Source: Rhinopomastus cyanomelas (taxonomy: Eukaryota; Chordata; Aves; Bucerotiformes; Rhinopomastidae). From it: a stretch of DNA of 64,000 nucleotides. The stretch covers positions 186,001-250,000 of the forward strand of contig VXBP01002343.1 of NCBI GenBank assembly GCA_013400115.1. Reading direction: 5' to 3'. Positions within the stretch are counted from its first letter, which is position 1, and each line of letters opens with the position of its first letter. Position numbers and translations under genes: made by a program. Below are positions 25,035 to 36,200 of the stretch, in pieces. Below the pieces are notes generated by a model. It was not told where the DNA came from and made no database searches. It saw only the letters and a program-made list of their open reading frames with translations.

Positions 25035-25399
25035 ACGTAGAACTTATTGTTATATACAACTACCTCAAAAGAGATTGTAGAGAGGTAGATTGTTGGTCTC
25101 TTTTCCCAATTATCAAGTGATAGGACAAGGGGAAATAGAATTCAGTTGCACCAGGGGAAGTTCAGATTGGACATTAGGAACAACTTCTTCATTGTAAGGA
25201 TCATCAGACATTAGAGAAGCTGCTCAGGTAGGTGGTTGAATCACCATCCCTGGATGTGTTTAAAAGTTGGATAGATGTGGAGCTTAGGGACATGGTTTAG
25301 GGGTGGGGTTGGTTCAGTTGAGTTAATAGTTGGACTTGATCTTGAAGGTCTTTTTCAATCTTGAAGGTCTTTTTCAACCCAAATAATTCTGTGATTGCA
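25035..25399 (+). mobile_element. CR1 LINE 3' end
   Basis: Runs from a decayed 'lyNYLK' block through AAGTGATAGGACAAGGGGAA to a tail of AATAATTCTGTGATTG. A 19-bp exact tandem duplication (TCTTGAAGGTCTTTTTCAA, 25340-25377) sits in the tail. Confidence 0.88.
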
Positions 25400-26017
25400 A
25401 CGTAGAGATTTTGTTTTGCTTCATATAACAACCCTGTCTTATGGTCTGGCTTGCTTTCTATTCGTGTGATACATACTATAAACTGAACAGTTTTATTCAC
25501 TGATATCAGTTTGTTCTTAATTCTGAAGAGTCAATTGCCCAGGTTGCACGCATCAACTTTTAGTGCCTTTTTTCATCCTGCTTTTGCCAAGTGAACATAC
25601 TTCTATTCCTTGAATGTGAATTATTGCCAAAACATATTCAAAGCAAAGCCTGCACCAAGGTAGTGCTTTTCTCTTTAAAAAGGTGTGTTTGCATTTCTGT
25701 CAAAATGGAAGACATGGATTTTTAAAGCATGCACAGATATTCACTAAGAGAACAGTGTGTGCCACTTTGGGAGCGGATTAAAGAAAATGAGTGTCTCCAG
25801 TCTTCTTGCCAAGCCCCAGCATTTCACTGAACCCTACAACTGGGAATCTAAAAGGGTGTGTGATCCCAGTTATGAGAGAAACTTGGTGGTTTGAGGGATT
25901 TTTAGGAAAATCTTTAAGGTGCAAATTTCCTGCATTGGTTAGAACAGGAAGAGGTGTTGGAAGTGACCTGATGCTTCAGAGGAACAAACACCTGCTAAAT
26001 GGTCTGTAGTGCAATCC

Positions 26018-26023
26018 TTTATT
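26018..26023 (-). terminator. SERPINE3: candidate SERPINE3 poly(A) signal
   Basis: The first clear minus-strand AATAAA downstream of the SERPINE3 stop, about 1 kb away. The 3' UTR would then include a CR1 copy (26367-26603). Position is the only evidence. Confidence 0.3.
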
Positions 26024-26366
26024 ATTGCAATGAGCTGCACGGTGGTTTTGTTTGGCAGTGTCTCCTGAAGTAATTTAAATGACCAGACATCAGAATTGAG
26101 ACTTACAGTCTAATAAAGAAGCTAAAAGAGCACTCTGATGCATCACTGTCAGATGTGGTCTGCAGGTTTTTTTGTGGCAGCTGGGAGACTTAATTTGCAA
26201 AAAAGAGTTATCAGTTGCAAAAGAAAGATGCATTTTTGGGCAGTTCTTGCAGAAAAAAAAGGTTCAAGTTAGACTTTCTGCAGAGCTAAGCTACCTGATT
26301 ACATACTGTGGTTATCGGTGGCTTTTGATAAACTGAATGTCTTGTTACAATACTAAGTAGTGAAGA

Positions 26367-26603
26367 GTCATAGAAAGTATTGGGTTGGAAGAGACATCCA
26401 GAGGTTATCAAGTTCAACCCCACTGCAACTAGTACAGAGTGCCCAGAGCCTCATCAAACCTGTGAATGTATGCAGGGATGGGGCCTCCAGCATCTCTCTA
26501 GGCAACCTGTTCCAGTGATGCACCCCCTTCAGATTAAATAACTTTTTACTCATGTCCAGCCTAAACTGACCCTTTTTCAGCTTAAAACCATTACTCTAAG
26601 ATG
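26367..26603 (-). mobile_element. CR1 LINE 3' end (subfamily with CATAGAAAGTATTGGGTTGG end)
   Basis: On the minus strand it encodes a decayed LKGVHHWNRLPREMLEAPSL block and ends in CAACCCAATACTTTCTATGA. This 3' end is shared with the copies at 30653-30972 and 60880-61322, a different subfamily from the GGATTGGAAGGGACC type. Confidence 0.88.
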
Positions 26604-27026
26604 TCAACATTCAAGATGCAAGGAAAGAAAAACTTGCTTCTGCATACTCTAAGCTCTAGCTGGGCAAAAGGTTGTTTGCCTTCAGAATTTCTGAGCTGTC
26701 CCTCTGGTAACTGCTGAAGTAGCAATTGTTACTGGGACCTTCAGGACCTGGTGTCCTGGTGTGTACAGGTGAAGGCCTGTTTGCTGTGTGCCGTCCACTT
26801 AGGCATTAATAAAGTTTCATTTATAAAGAAAGACTTATGTTTTAACTTCAGATATTAATCCAGCTGATCCACTACATTTGTAATTTGAACTGTCCTGATA
26901 AGTTTGGTCCTTATTCCTTGGGCGTTTAAGATCCAGAAGATCTTTATAGCGCTTATAATTATGGTAGAAATCTTTTTGAGCTCATCTTGTGTCCATACAG
27001 AAGCAGTTAATCTACTATTTATGCTT

Positions 27027-27241
27027 TTACAAGCCACTTTTTCCATGGTTGTTGGACTTTCCTGGGCTGGAGAACAACGCATAATTTACAAAGAACTTGT
27101 TACTGATTTGAGTGTTAGTTGTGAAGACTTCTGCTACAGAAATGAAAGCATGCGTACCTGTGTTAGCTTCTCTCAGGAAAAACGCGAAAGGTCTGTCGGC
27201 TTTAAAAATAGGCGTTCGAGATCTTTTTAGTAACACCATCG
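27027..27241 (-). CDS. SERPINE3: SERPINE3 terminal coding exon: reactive centre and C-terminus
   Basis: The acceptor GCATTACAG precedes CGATGGTG, which completes the split Ala. It reads MVLLKRSRTPIFKADRPFAF then FLREANTGTHAFISV and a 35-residue tail to TAA at 27027. KRSR carries the predicted Arg-Ser scissile bond. The usual serpin end (FxGRVxxP) is not recognisable here; the human protein also departs from it, so this looks like a family trait. Confidence 0.93.
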
Positions 27242-30200
27242 CTGTAATGCAACAAAGAAAACCTTAGCAAAACACATCCATTTTCATCCCCTCTTCTGCG
27301 TGGAGCCCTCAAGCTCTGATGTTTAGTGTCTTGAGTTGCTTCTCTGACTTGAGAATTAAATAACAATTTTATCCAACAGCGAAATAAGACTGTGAATGAA
27401 CAAGTCAGGTGTTGAGACTACATGTAGGTGATTGGTAAGTATTTTGTTCCTCTCCGGCTTTGGATTTCAAAGGTAGTGTAGTTTTTTTGTTGTTACCACA
27501 GCCCTAACTCTGCTGAAGGTAGATCATGCTATTGTCTAACCTATTAGACAGCTATTAGCCAATTTCTGGCTTTGCTGTACTGGTGCAACAGATAAGCAAG
27601 AAATAGATGTTCCTTGTCCAAATGACAGACAAAGAACAGAGAAATATGTCGCCTTGGAATTTCTGAGAGAGCTCTCAACAAAACCTAAGTACTCCCAATT
27701 TCAGTGCATGACTCTCCCCTTCCTCATTGTGGGTTATTAGATTAAATGAAGAGTGCTTAAGAATTATGTCTCAGCTATTAGTAAAATGCATCTTGTTAAA
27801 ATAATTTCTTTCTTGTAGCTATATAGCAGGGGTCCTCAAACTCCGGCCCAGGGGCCAGATACAGCCCCCCAGGGTCTCCAGTGCTGCCTGCCAGGGCTTG
27901 AGGAGGGGGAAACTGAGCAATTGCAGATGACTTCCTGCTGACTGGGTGGCTGGGCTGAGGAGGGGGGATGGTGGCATCAGCAAGGTGGGCTGCTCCCCTG
28001 TCTCTCCCTCCCTCCCTCCAGCTTCCAGGCAGGACAAGCCAGGCAGCACAAACCAGCAATCACCAGTGGGAAGTGCAAATTGAAATATTGTTTGTTTTTG
28101 TTGGTTACAATTGTTCTTCATTTTAAATACTGCATTCTTTTTCCTGTTTTTTGTGCACTACTACAAATAAAATACGTGCAGTGTGCATAGGAATTCGATC
28201 AATTTTTTCCAAACTGTAGCCTGGCCCCTGACAGTGTCTGAGGAGCCGGCCCCCTGTTTAAAAAGTTTGAGGACCCCTGCTATATAGCATTAAGGATACA
28301 TTGCAAAGCAAAGAAAAACACCCAACAAAATGAAAACACTCAGAATTGGGTTTTTTTAATGACCAGTTAAAACAATAGAACTCTACTGAAAATTAAAGAA
28401 AGGTTCATTAAAACTGGTTTGAGTGATACTATTTCAATGCTTCTAAAAAAGTGCTTACTTTGCCTTTCAAACCAGAGTGTGGTTCAATTCAGAGCTTTAA
28501 AAGGAAACAGTAAACATAATTATACCTTTTAAAATAAAATCAGCTACTTAGCTTGGTCTGACTGGACTTAAAAGAAGTTATAGCCCTAGTTTTAATGAGA
28601 TGACTGACTGATCTCTGACTGCTATTGTCATTCGTATTTAATTGAAGCCACCTAAAACTTTTCTATGGCAATTACTTGAAAAATTACTTAAGCATTAATG
28701 CCCTAGTGGAGATGAAAATTGTCATAAGATGTAAATTGTACAACTCTCCGCAAAAAGGTTAATGTAATGGTGTCAAATTTTCACTGTATCCCCACATCTG
28801 TGCCACATCTGTCATATCCGGAGTTATTGCTAGAGGAGCACTGCACCAAGAGACCTGTGCTCAGGTTCCTTTTGCATTGTGACTGGGGGATGTCTGCAGT
28901 GGGGGGAGTTCTGTCTCACAGAGCAGCCCAGCAAGGAGGAGAAGTGAGACATACCCAGATCTTGCCCTGATCTGCAGCTTAAGACCCCCAACACTTGCAG
29001 GGTGCACGTGGAGCACATCTACAGTTAGTACAGCCCAGGGAAGCAGGAAGGTGAGGTGGTTAGACATCACTTTGCTGCTGTGCTGATGTTTGAACAGCTT
29101 GAGGAACTAACAAGTAATGCCTATGTAATCCATGCAGAGGTCTAGAGCTACTGTTGCCTTTCACACTGACTCAGCACCTCCAGAGCATCTGAGGCTTCCA
29201 AAAGAGAAACAGAATAGTGGGGGCTGCCTTTGATAAGGCTAATGTGGCCAAAAAAAGGGTAAAAATAGAGATTGCACAGCTTAGTAATTTCAGTTCCCCT
29301 GTTTTACGTGAATTATGATGGAGGGTTTCTATGCACAAGTCATTCAGCCTATGAAGGTCATTTATTGACTGTAGCCCACAGCTGGGGCTTTACTCTGAAC
29401 CTCTCTACTGAGCCAGCCCCAGCTGCACACATGGAAATGATCTGTCAGCAGAAGCTACTGCACATGAAGTTTGTAAGAAGCAAGCCTGCCTTCATCTTCA
29501 TGAAGACAGAACTTCATTACTTTCAGTGCTGCCCAAGAGAACATCTTCAATAAACAAACCCTGTAACAGTTCAAGAGCTATAGCTAAAAGGTTAGTAACC
29601 TTTTTCATTCTTTACTTCTGTAATCTGAGCAAACAGGCTTAACCAACAGAAAAATAAGTAGTTTATTTTCTCAAATAAATTTCCTCTCTATTTTTCCTCG
29701 GACTGGTAACGCTAGTTTTCATCTGGGCCTTTACATGTGAGTCTGAGGTAAAGAATTAGTTCTTATGGACACACTGAAAAAGGTAAAATGGAAGCATGTT
29801 AAATAAAGAGGTTTGAGTTTAGGTTAGGTATAAATTCAAATGCTACCATGCTTTTTAAAAGAAAAACCCTGTAAGACTACTGGTTGTTTCTGTAGTGCTG
29901 AGCTCCAGAGATAAGAATTAAACTGTATATTTAAGTTACCTGTAGCTCCTGAAGCCTTTGTTCCATCTTCTGTTATTTCAATCTCTGCTTTGTGAATAGC
30001 TTCTGAAATGTAAAGATTATCTTGCTCTGCAAAAAAAACGCCCAGAAATCAATGACTGTTTTCTGAATTTCATTGCAAACATTTTTTGGGGAACTTAAAC
30101 ATCGCATAACATTCAGATGTTTCAGACAGGCAGCTAATTCAGTGGCTGAAACTGAACTGCCCTAAAGGTAGGTTAGGCCAAAAGACTCTAGTCCCTTGGT

Positions 30201-33200
30201 ATTTGCTGGAACAGCAGTAACTGCATCACCACCTGATGATGATCTTGGACAAACAGTGATGTATACCTGGCCTCTGGTCTATTTAATTTTTTAATAAGAA
30301 GCAAAAACTTCTAAAATCTTATTTTTAAGATAGCACTTCTTATAAAGTACTTGAAGAAATGTAATTTTAGACAGAATTAGATGCATCTGACATATTTTGG
30401 AGGAGAATAGTAGAAGCTTTCAGGCATATGAAAGTTATCCCAGGTCTGAAATGAAGTTAACGTGCATTTTTTAAATGTTATCTTACAGTAAATACTTTAA
30501 AAACTATGACTTCTGCTTGATAGAGAAAAGGAACTGAAAATTTCCCTGTTCTTTTTCCAGCTGTATGTATTGGTTAAAAAGTTTATAAACCTTCCTTACA
30601 AACTCTGCCTTGTGTAAACTCCTAAGCGATTATAGCTACAACCCTACTATTATAGAATCATAGAAAGTATTGGGTTTGGAAGGGACCACCAAAGATCATC
30701 TAGTCTAACCCCCCTGCAGCAAGCAGGGACATCTCTAACTAGCACAGATTTCTCACAGCCCCACCAAGCCTGACCTTGAATGTCTCCATGGGTGGGGCCC
30801 CAACCACTTCTCTAGGCAATCTGTTCCAGTGATCCACCTCCCTCATATTGAAGAACTTTTCCCTGATGTCTAAGCTAAATCGACCCTTTTCCATCTTAAA
30901 ACCACTACCCCTCTTCCTATTGTTACACGCCCTACTCAGTTGTTCTTCCCCAGCCTTCTTACAGGCACCTTAATAAATAACTGAGTAGTGAAATAGTAGA
31001 AAAAAGAGACTCCAACATTCCCGTCAATCTACAATAACACTGGATTGAGTGCGTAGGGAAGAACTTGCTAAATGATAATGTTTGTTATTAAGCTAATTTC
31101 CTCAAAATATTTATTGTATTTAAACAGATGTTAATGTTACAAAATAGAACCTTGTGTACTTTATATTAGCATTTGCTTGCAGGAAAGCAAGCAGCAGGCT
31201 TTAACAAAAAGTGAGCACTAGTAAATTGTTTTAATGTGCATCTCTTTGCAGTTTGAGATACCTGCTGCAGTAGAACATGTTCAGTTTTAAAAGCAGTATT
31301 AAAGACCCCCCCTCTTTTGTACCTTGCCTTCTTAAGTTCATCCCCGATAAGCAACGTTTCTGTAAAAGCAGGTTTGTCTGAACTGGTGGAGGTTTGTTTA
31401 CTGACTCTCATAAGTAAGAACTGCACAAATTCTCTCCATCTCTCTGGGCAGCTGCTGCTCTGGGTTTTTACTCAAAAATGACTAAAGTGAAATAATATCA
31501 TGTAGTGATAGGACAAGGGGCAATAGGTGTAAGCTGTAGCATAGGAGGTTCCACATCAATACGAGAAGGAACTTCTTCATAGTAAGGGGGACAGAGCACT
31601 GGAAGGGATTGCCCAGGGAAGTTGTGGAGTCTCCTGCTCTGGAGAAGTTTAAAACCCATCTGCATGTGTTCCCGTGCAACTGGGTCTAGGTGATCCTGCT
31701 GTGGTGGGGTGATTGGACTAGATGATCTTTCAAGGTCCCTTCCAATCCCTAATGATTTGTGATTTTCTGTGTGTAGTTTGTTTTGTTGGAAATAGTCAAA
31801 AGAAAAAAGGTAGTTTGGATTTTTTTGGTATTAAATAGGAATAAAAATTTTCCAGGGAGCAGAATTATCTCAGACTTTCAAAACCAAGTGAGTTTATAAT
31901 CATAACTCTAGTATTTTAGGACACAGTATAATTTAGTCCACTGGTCAGTGGATTGGCAAGGCAACACAGGACGAGTATATGCCAATACTTTTTGCAGTGT
32001 CAGAAGCTGGAACAGAGACTTGTTAGACCCTAACTTTTAAATTACTATTAAAAAACACAGGAATGCAAGTTGTAATAAAATACATTAAAATTCTCCATGG
32101 TTAACCATTTTCCAAATCTGTGTCCATGACAGTTTTAATTTTATAGAAAGAAGGAGAAAAATAAAGGGGTGAAAAACAAACCATAACTCAAGATCTAAAC
32201 TAATTCCATCCCTTTTAAATTTGTTCTTCCTTCAAAACAGCAGCTCAAAATGCAGTTGCCAATACTGAAGTAGAACAGTTGAGTGTGAATTGTGTTTCAC
32301 AGAGGAAGAAGAACAATTGGTTCAGAAAACCCAAGTCTACTGAACCATTCAAGTGTGAGAGTTTACAACTCTTGGGTCACGGATAACATTTTCATTCAGT
32401 CAAGCCTCTTACCTGAAATGCCTTTAAAATTAGCAGCAACGGGATCAAATGCATCTCTGATTCCCAGGGCAGAAAAGTAAGTCTTTAGGTCAAAAAGGCT
32501 TTGAATACTGAACCTGAAATTAACATGATAGATTTTATTTAAATGCAGGATCTGTAGTTTTGTAGAGTGAAAAGGTGGAACAGATGCAATTTATTTCAAG
32601 CCTTTGTATTTCATCCATCTCTGAATGAGCCCAGTGCATTCTGTTTGATTAAGTGTCCTTTGCAGCAGAGCAACTCGTCTTCAGCTGAGGATGTTAAGAA
32701 AAGGAGTCCTTTGCCTCCATCTATTGCAATCAGACGGCCTCTCAGTCTTCTTGACATAGGAACCCTGCATTTCCTCAAGTGTCCTATTTTAATAATCTTT
32801 TTGGCTGTAGCGAAGAACCCTTTGAAATATTTGCTGAAGTTTAGCTTGGAGAAAAAAGAATATTCATGATCAAATTGTTTTGTAGTGCTTCATTAACGTG
32901 AGGAATGGATAATAGGAGATGTGTAATGAAACCCTTTCATGCTAATCCTTGTAACAGTATAGCCAGCACAGGCCCTGCTGCACCTGATTCTTCTGCTACG
33001 CAGTTTCGTTTGACTAGGGAATAGAAAGTATCTCCAGGACATGGGTATTTCCTAGCAACAGGGAATGGCTAATGGAAAATCTTTGTAGGATACTTTTGTA
33101 GTAGGCTAACAAGTTGTAAAAATACACTATTGCATTTTTAAAAAAACCCCAGTTTATCTTTTTATTCTTCCTTAAGCAAAGGTGAAAACTGAGCATGGGA

Positions 33201-36200
33201 AAGAGCCAAGAACATTTATCTTTTTTAGGTCATCAAAGAGTTGATAGACCTCAATCAAATGTGAACTAAAAGCTGTAGGAGCAACTTAAATGTTTTTTAA
33301 ACCAGTATGGAGCAGATCAAAATTTGGGCATTCCCAGCTGAAGTCTTTGTGGCTTACAAAAGGGTTAGAGCTTTTCTGATCATCTGATGAATAACAAAAC
33401 TGAAAACATGTAATTTGACTTTGCTTTACACATTACTTGTGTCAGTGCTATCGCACAGAATCCTGCCAGCTGAAGCCAGTTTGGAGTACTGACACTGCTT
33501 ACCTAGGTAGAAAAATGTCCATCTTCATTCTCCTTAAGCTGTTGGCCCAGGGGGTTATGGTTTTGGCAGAAAGGTGAGACTCAATCTGGGACAGAGATGT
33601 TCTTCTGTGGCTAGGAAGCACTAGGAACATGCTGAGTTTCTCCCCTGCGTAAGGTAACTCGACCACATTGAAACCTTCCAGGGTGGCAGTCTGGAACTGA
33701 CCTGTGGGTGGGCAAATATAGAATTACAGAACTGTCAAAGTTAGAACAGACCTTCAAGATCATCAAGTCCAACCATCCGCCCTACAACCCCAACCACTAA
33801 ACCATCTCCCGAAACACTATGTCTACCTGGTTTTTTTTTCCAGTGTCAGTGCCTTGATCACCTCCCTGGGCAACCTGTTCCAGTGCTTCACCCCTCTTTC
33901 TGTGAAGATGTTTTCCCCAAGATCCTATCTGAACCTCCCCTGACACAACTTGACCCCATTTCTCCTTGTTGTATAGATCTTATTTCATCATTCAAGTGGG
34001 GAAAAAACCCTCGAACCCCACAACCCAAGTGTGGGTCAGCAGAAGGTTCAGAACCCCAGTGGTGTGATATAAGGGGCTGTCTGTAACACATGGTCTCTTG
34101 CAGCCCACTCAGGTTGCTCTTGGCTCACAACAGTGTCCTATCTGAACAGAGGAGATTGTGTTCTAAGCAAACTGATATTTAATATCTAGAGATATATCTT
34201 GGCAGAAAATTGCCAGTGGCAGGAATGGAGGAGTCCCCATCCCTGGAGATCTTTAAGAAAAGACTGGATGTGGTACTTAGTGCTGTGGTCTAGCTGATGT
34301 GGTGTTAGAGTGTAGGACGATGATTTTAGAGATCTTCTCCAGCCTTAATAATTCTGTGGTTCTGTAATACCTGAAGCCCAGTTTCAACAGAACATGGGTA
34401 TTTTATTGCTTTCTTATACAGTTGCTCACAGTTTTAAAAATGGTACTGAGATAATCACAGTGACTTTATGGTGTCTCTTCCTGCAGAGCCTATTCTTGGG
34501 ATAAGCTTTAGGTTTTCTCTCTGATTTCTAGTACCTTCCACTAAAAATTCACTACTGAAAGGAATTACAAAACTAAAATGAGGAGAGTCCTATTGAATTA
34601 ACTGAAACCTGCTTTGACTCATGTTTCCATCTGTACCACCTTTAAAAATTATTTTTAATCTTATTTCAAGAAACAGCTATATTAGATAATGATGTACTTA
34701 GGCTTATACTCTTTTAAGTACCAAATTTATTATGTTTGAAGGTGTAGGCTTAATACCTATCAAAATCAGTTTAAGATTATAAAACTGGTCTCAAAAGCTA
34801 GTGGACTTCTAAACTTGTAATTAGTTATGTAAGAATTTGTAATAGCCATTTAAAAGTAGCATTTTAATACCATATTTCAGTGAACAGTTAGTTCTGCTAT
34901 ACAGAACAGCAGAGGGATTTATCGCTGTTTCACTTTATTGTTTCATCTCTTAATCCAATAAAGGGCATTTCAGAAACACCCGGCCGTAGTTAGCAGGCCA
35001 CAAGTTGCCTGGAAATCACTTGCCATTGCTTTAGATCACCCAAAATGTTTATTACAGAATAGAATCATGAAGGTTGGAAGAGACCTCTGAGATCTTCAAG
35101 TCCAACTTTCAACTCAATGCCCACTATATATTGTTTCCAACTGCCACATCTACATGTTTTTTAACACCTCCAGGGATGGTGACCCCCACCACTTCCCTGG
35201 GCAGCCTGGTGGTGGCTGGTGGTCAACACTTGACCACTCTTTTAGTGAAGAAATTTTTCATAATATCCAATCTAAACCTCCCCTGGCACAACTTGAGGCC
35301 ATTTCCTCTTACTCCCTTATGACCCAACTGTAGTAGTTGCATCTTCAAGGGTAGATACATATTTGTGAGTGAACAGTTGTAAATATCACAGAATCGGAGA
35401 ATCATTTAGGTTGGAAAAGACCTTTAAGATCATTGAGTCCAACCATTTCATGAGTAGATGTGGCTTTTGGGGACGTGATTTAGTAGGAATGGTGGGATCG
35501 GGTTGATGGTTAGATTGGATGGTCTTGCAAATCTCTTTCAACCTCAGTGATTCTGTTTATCCTAGTGTTGTGAAGTCGCTACTAAGCCATGTCACCAAGC
35601 ACCAGTATAATACCTAAACATTTACTTACAATATCTAAATATTTACTGATAAGCTATAGGATGTCTTGGATGTTTAGTACTTGTTAGTTTTGCTAATGTG
35701 GATTAGATAGGATTCATCAAGTGTTGATTGTTGTGATAAATTAAATATCAGGTTCTTAGATCAGCCCTCCCACCATTCAGTGCAGAGACAGAGCACATGC
35801 TGGAGGTGGTTTTAACAGTGCAAAGCAAAGACCTTCTGGTCTGTAATGGGCGAGCAGGGGACATTTGTGTTCATAGTGTGAGTGAGCTGGATGTGAGTGG
35901 TTTAATCTGTGGGCATGCTGCTATTTTGAAGTCAGAATATTGTGCACAAAGGTTATACAGGTCTTATTTCTTAATTAGCAAGAAAATCAAAGACTTGAGA
36001 TTATTGAGTCAGAATGTTTAGCTTTCCTAACTTGAACTGCTTTTGAGCATCCTGTAAGAATTATATATATGTGCTGAATCAGTACTCAAGTAGAGTTAGC
36101 AAATTGCTTGACAAAATAGCGTGTAAGATAGCTGCAGTGTTCATAAGGCTTGTGTAAATAGTAATGCTGACATTTTCTTGGAGCAGTGTTAATTGTCCTC

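Larger units (their letters stand above)
23200..27026. other. gap between convergent INTS6 and SERPINE3
   Basis: 3.8 kb between the INTS6 poly(A) site and the SERPINE3 stop codon; it must contain the SERPINE3 3' UTR. It holds CR1 pieces at 23510-23572, 25035-25399 and 26367-26603. No coding exon seen. Confidence 0.7.
27242..29939 (-). other. SERPINE3: SERPINE3 intron 6
   Basis: 2.7-kb intron splitting the reactive-loop coding sequence. It carries the hAT-type element at 27827-28279; the rest shows nothing I recognise. Confidence 0.75.
30027..32412 (-). other. SERPINE3: SERPINE3 intron 5
   Basis: 2.4-kb intron with CR1 copies in both orientations (30653-30972 and 31496-31770). Nothing else recognised. 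Confidence 0.7.

Noticed and set aside
27796..28121. two overlapping minus-strand frames of 87 and 100 codons
   Set aside because: They lie in the non-autonomous hAT element and read Pro/Gly/Ser-rich nonsense; no transposase motif.
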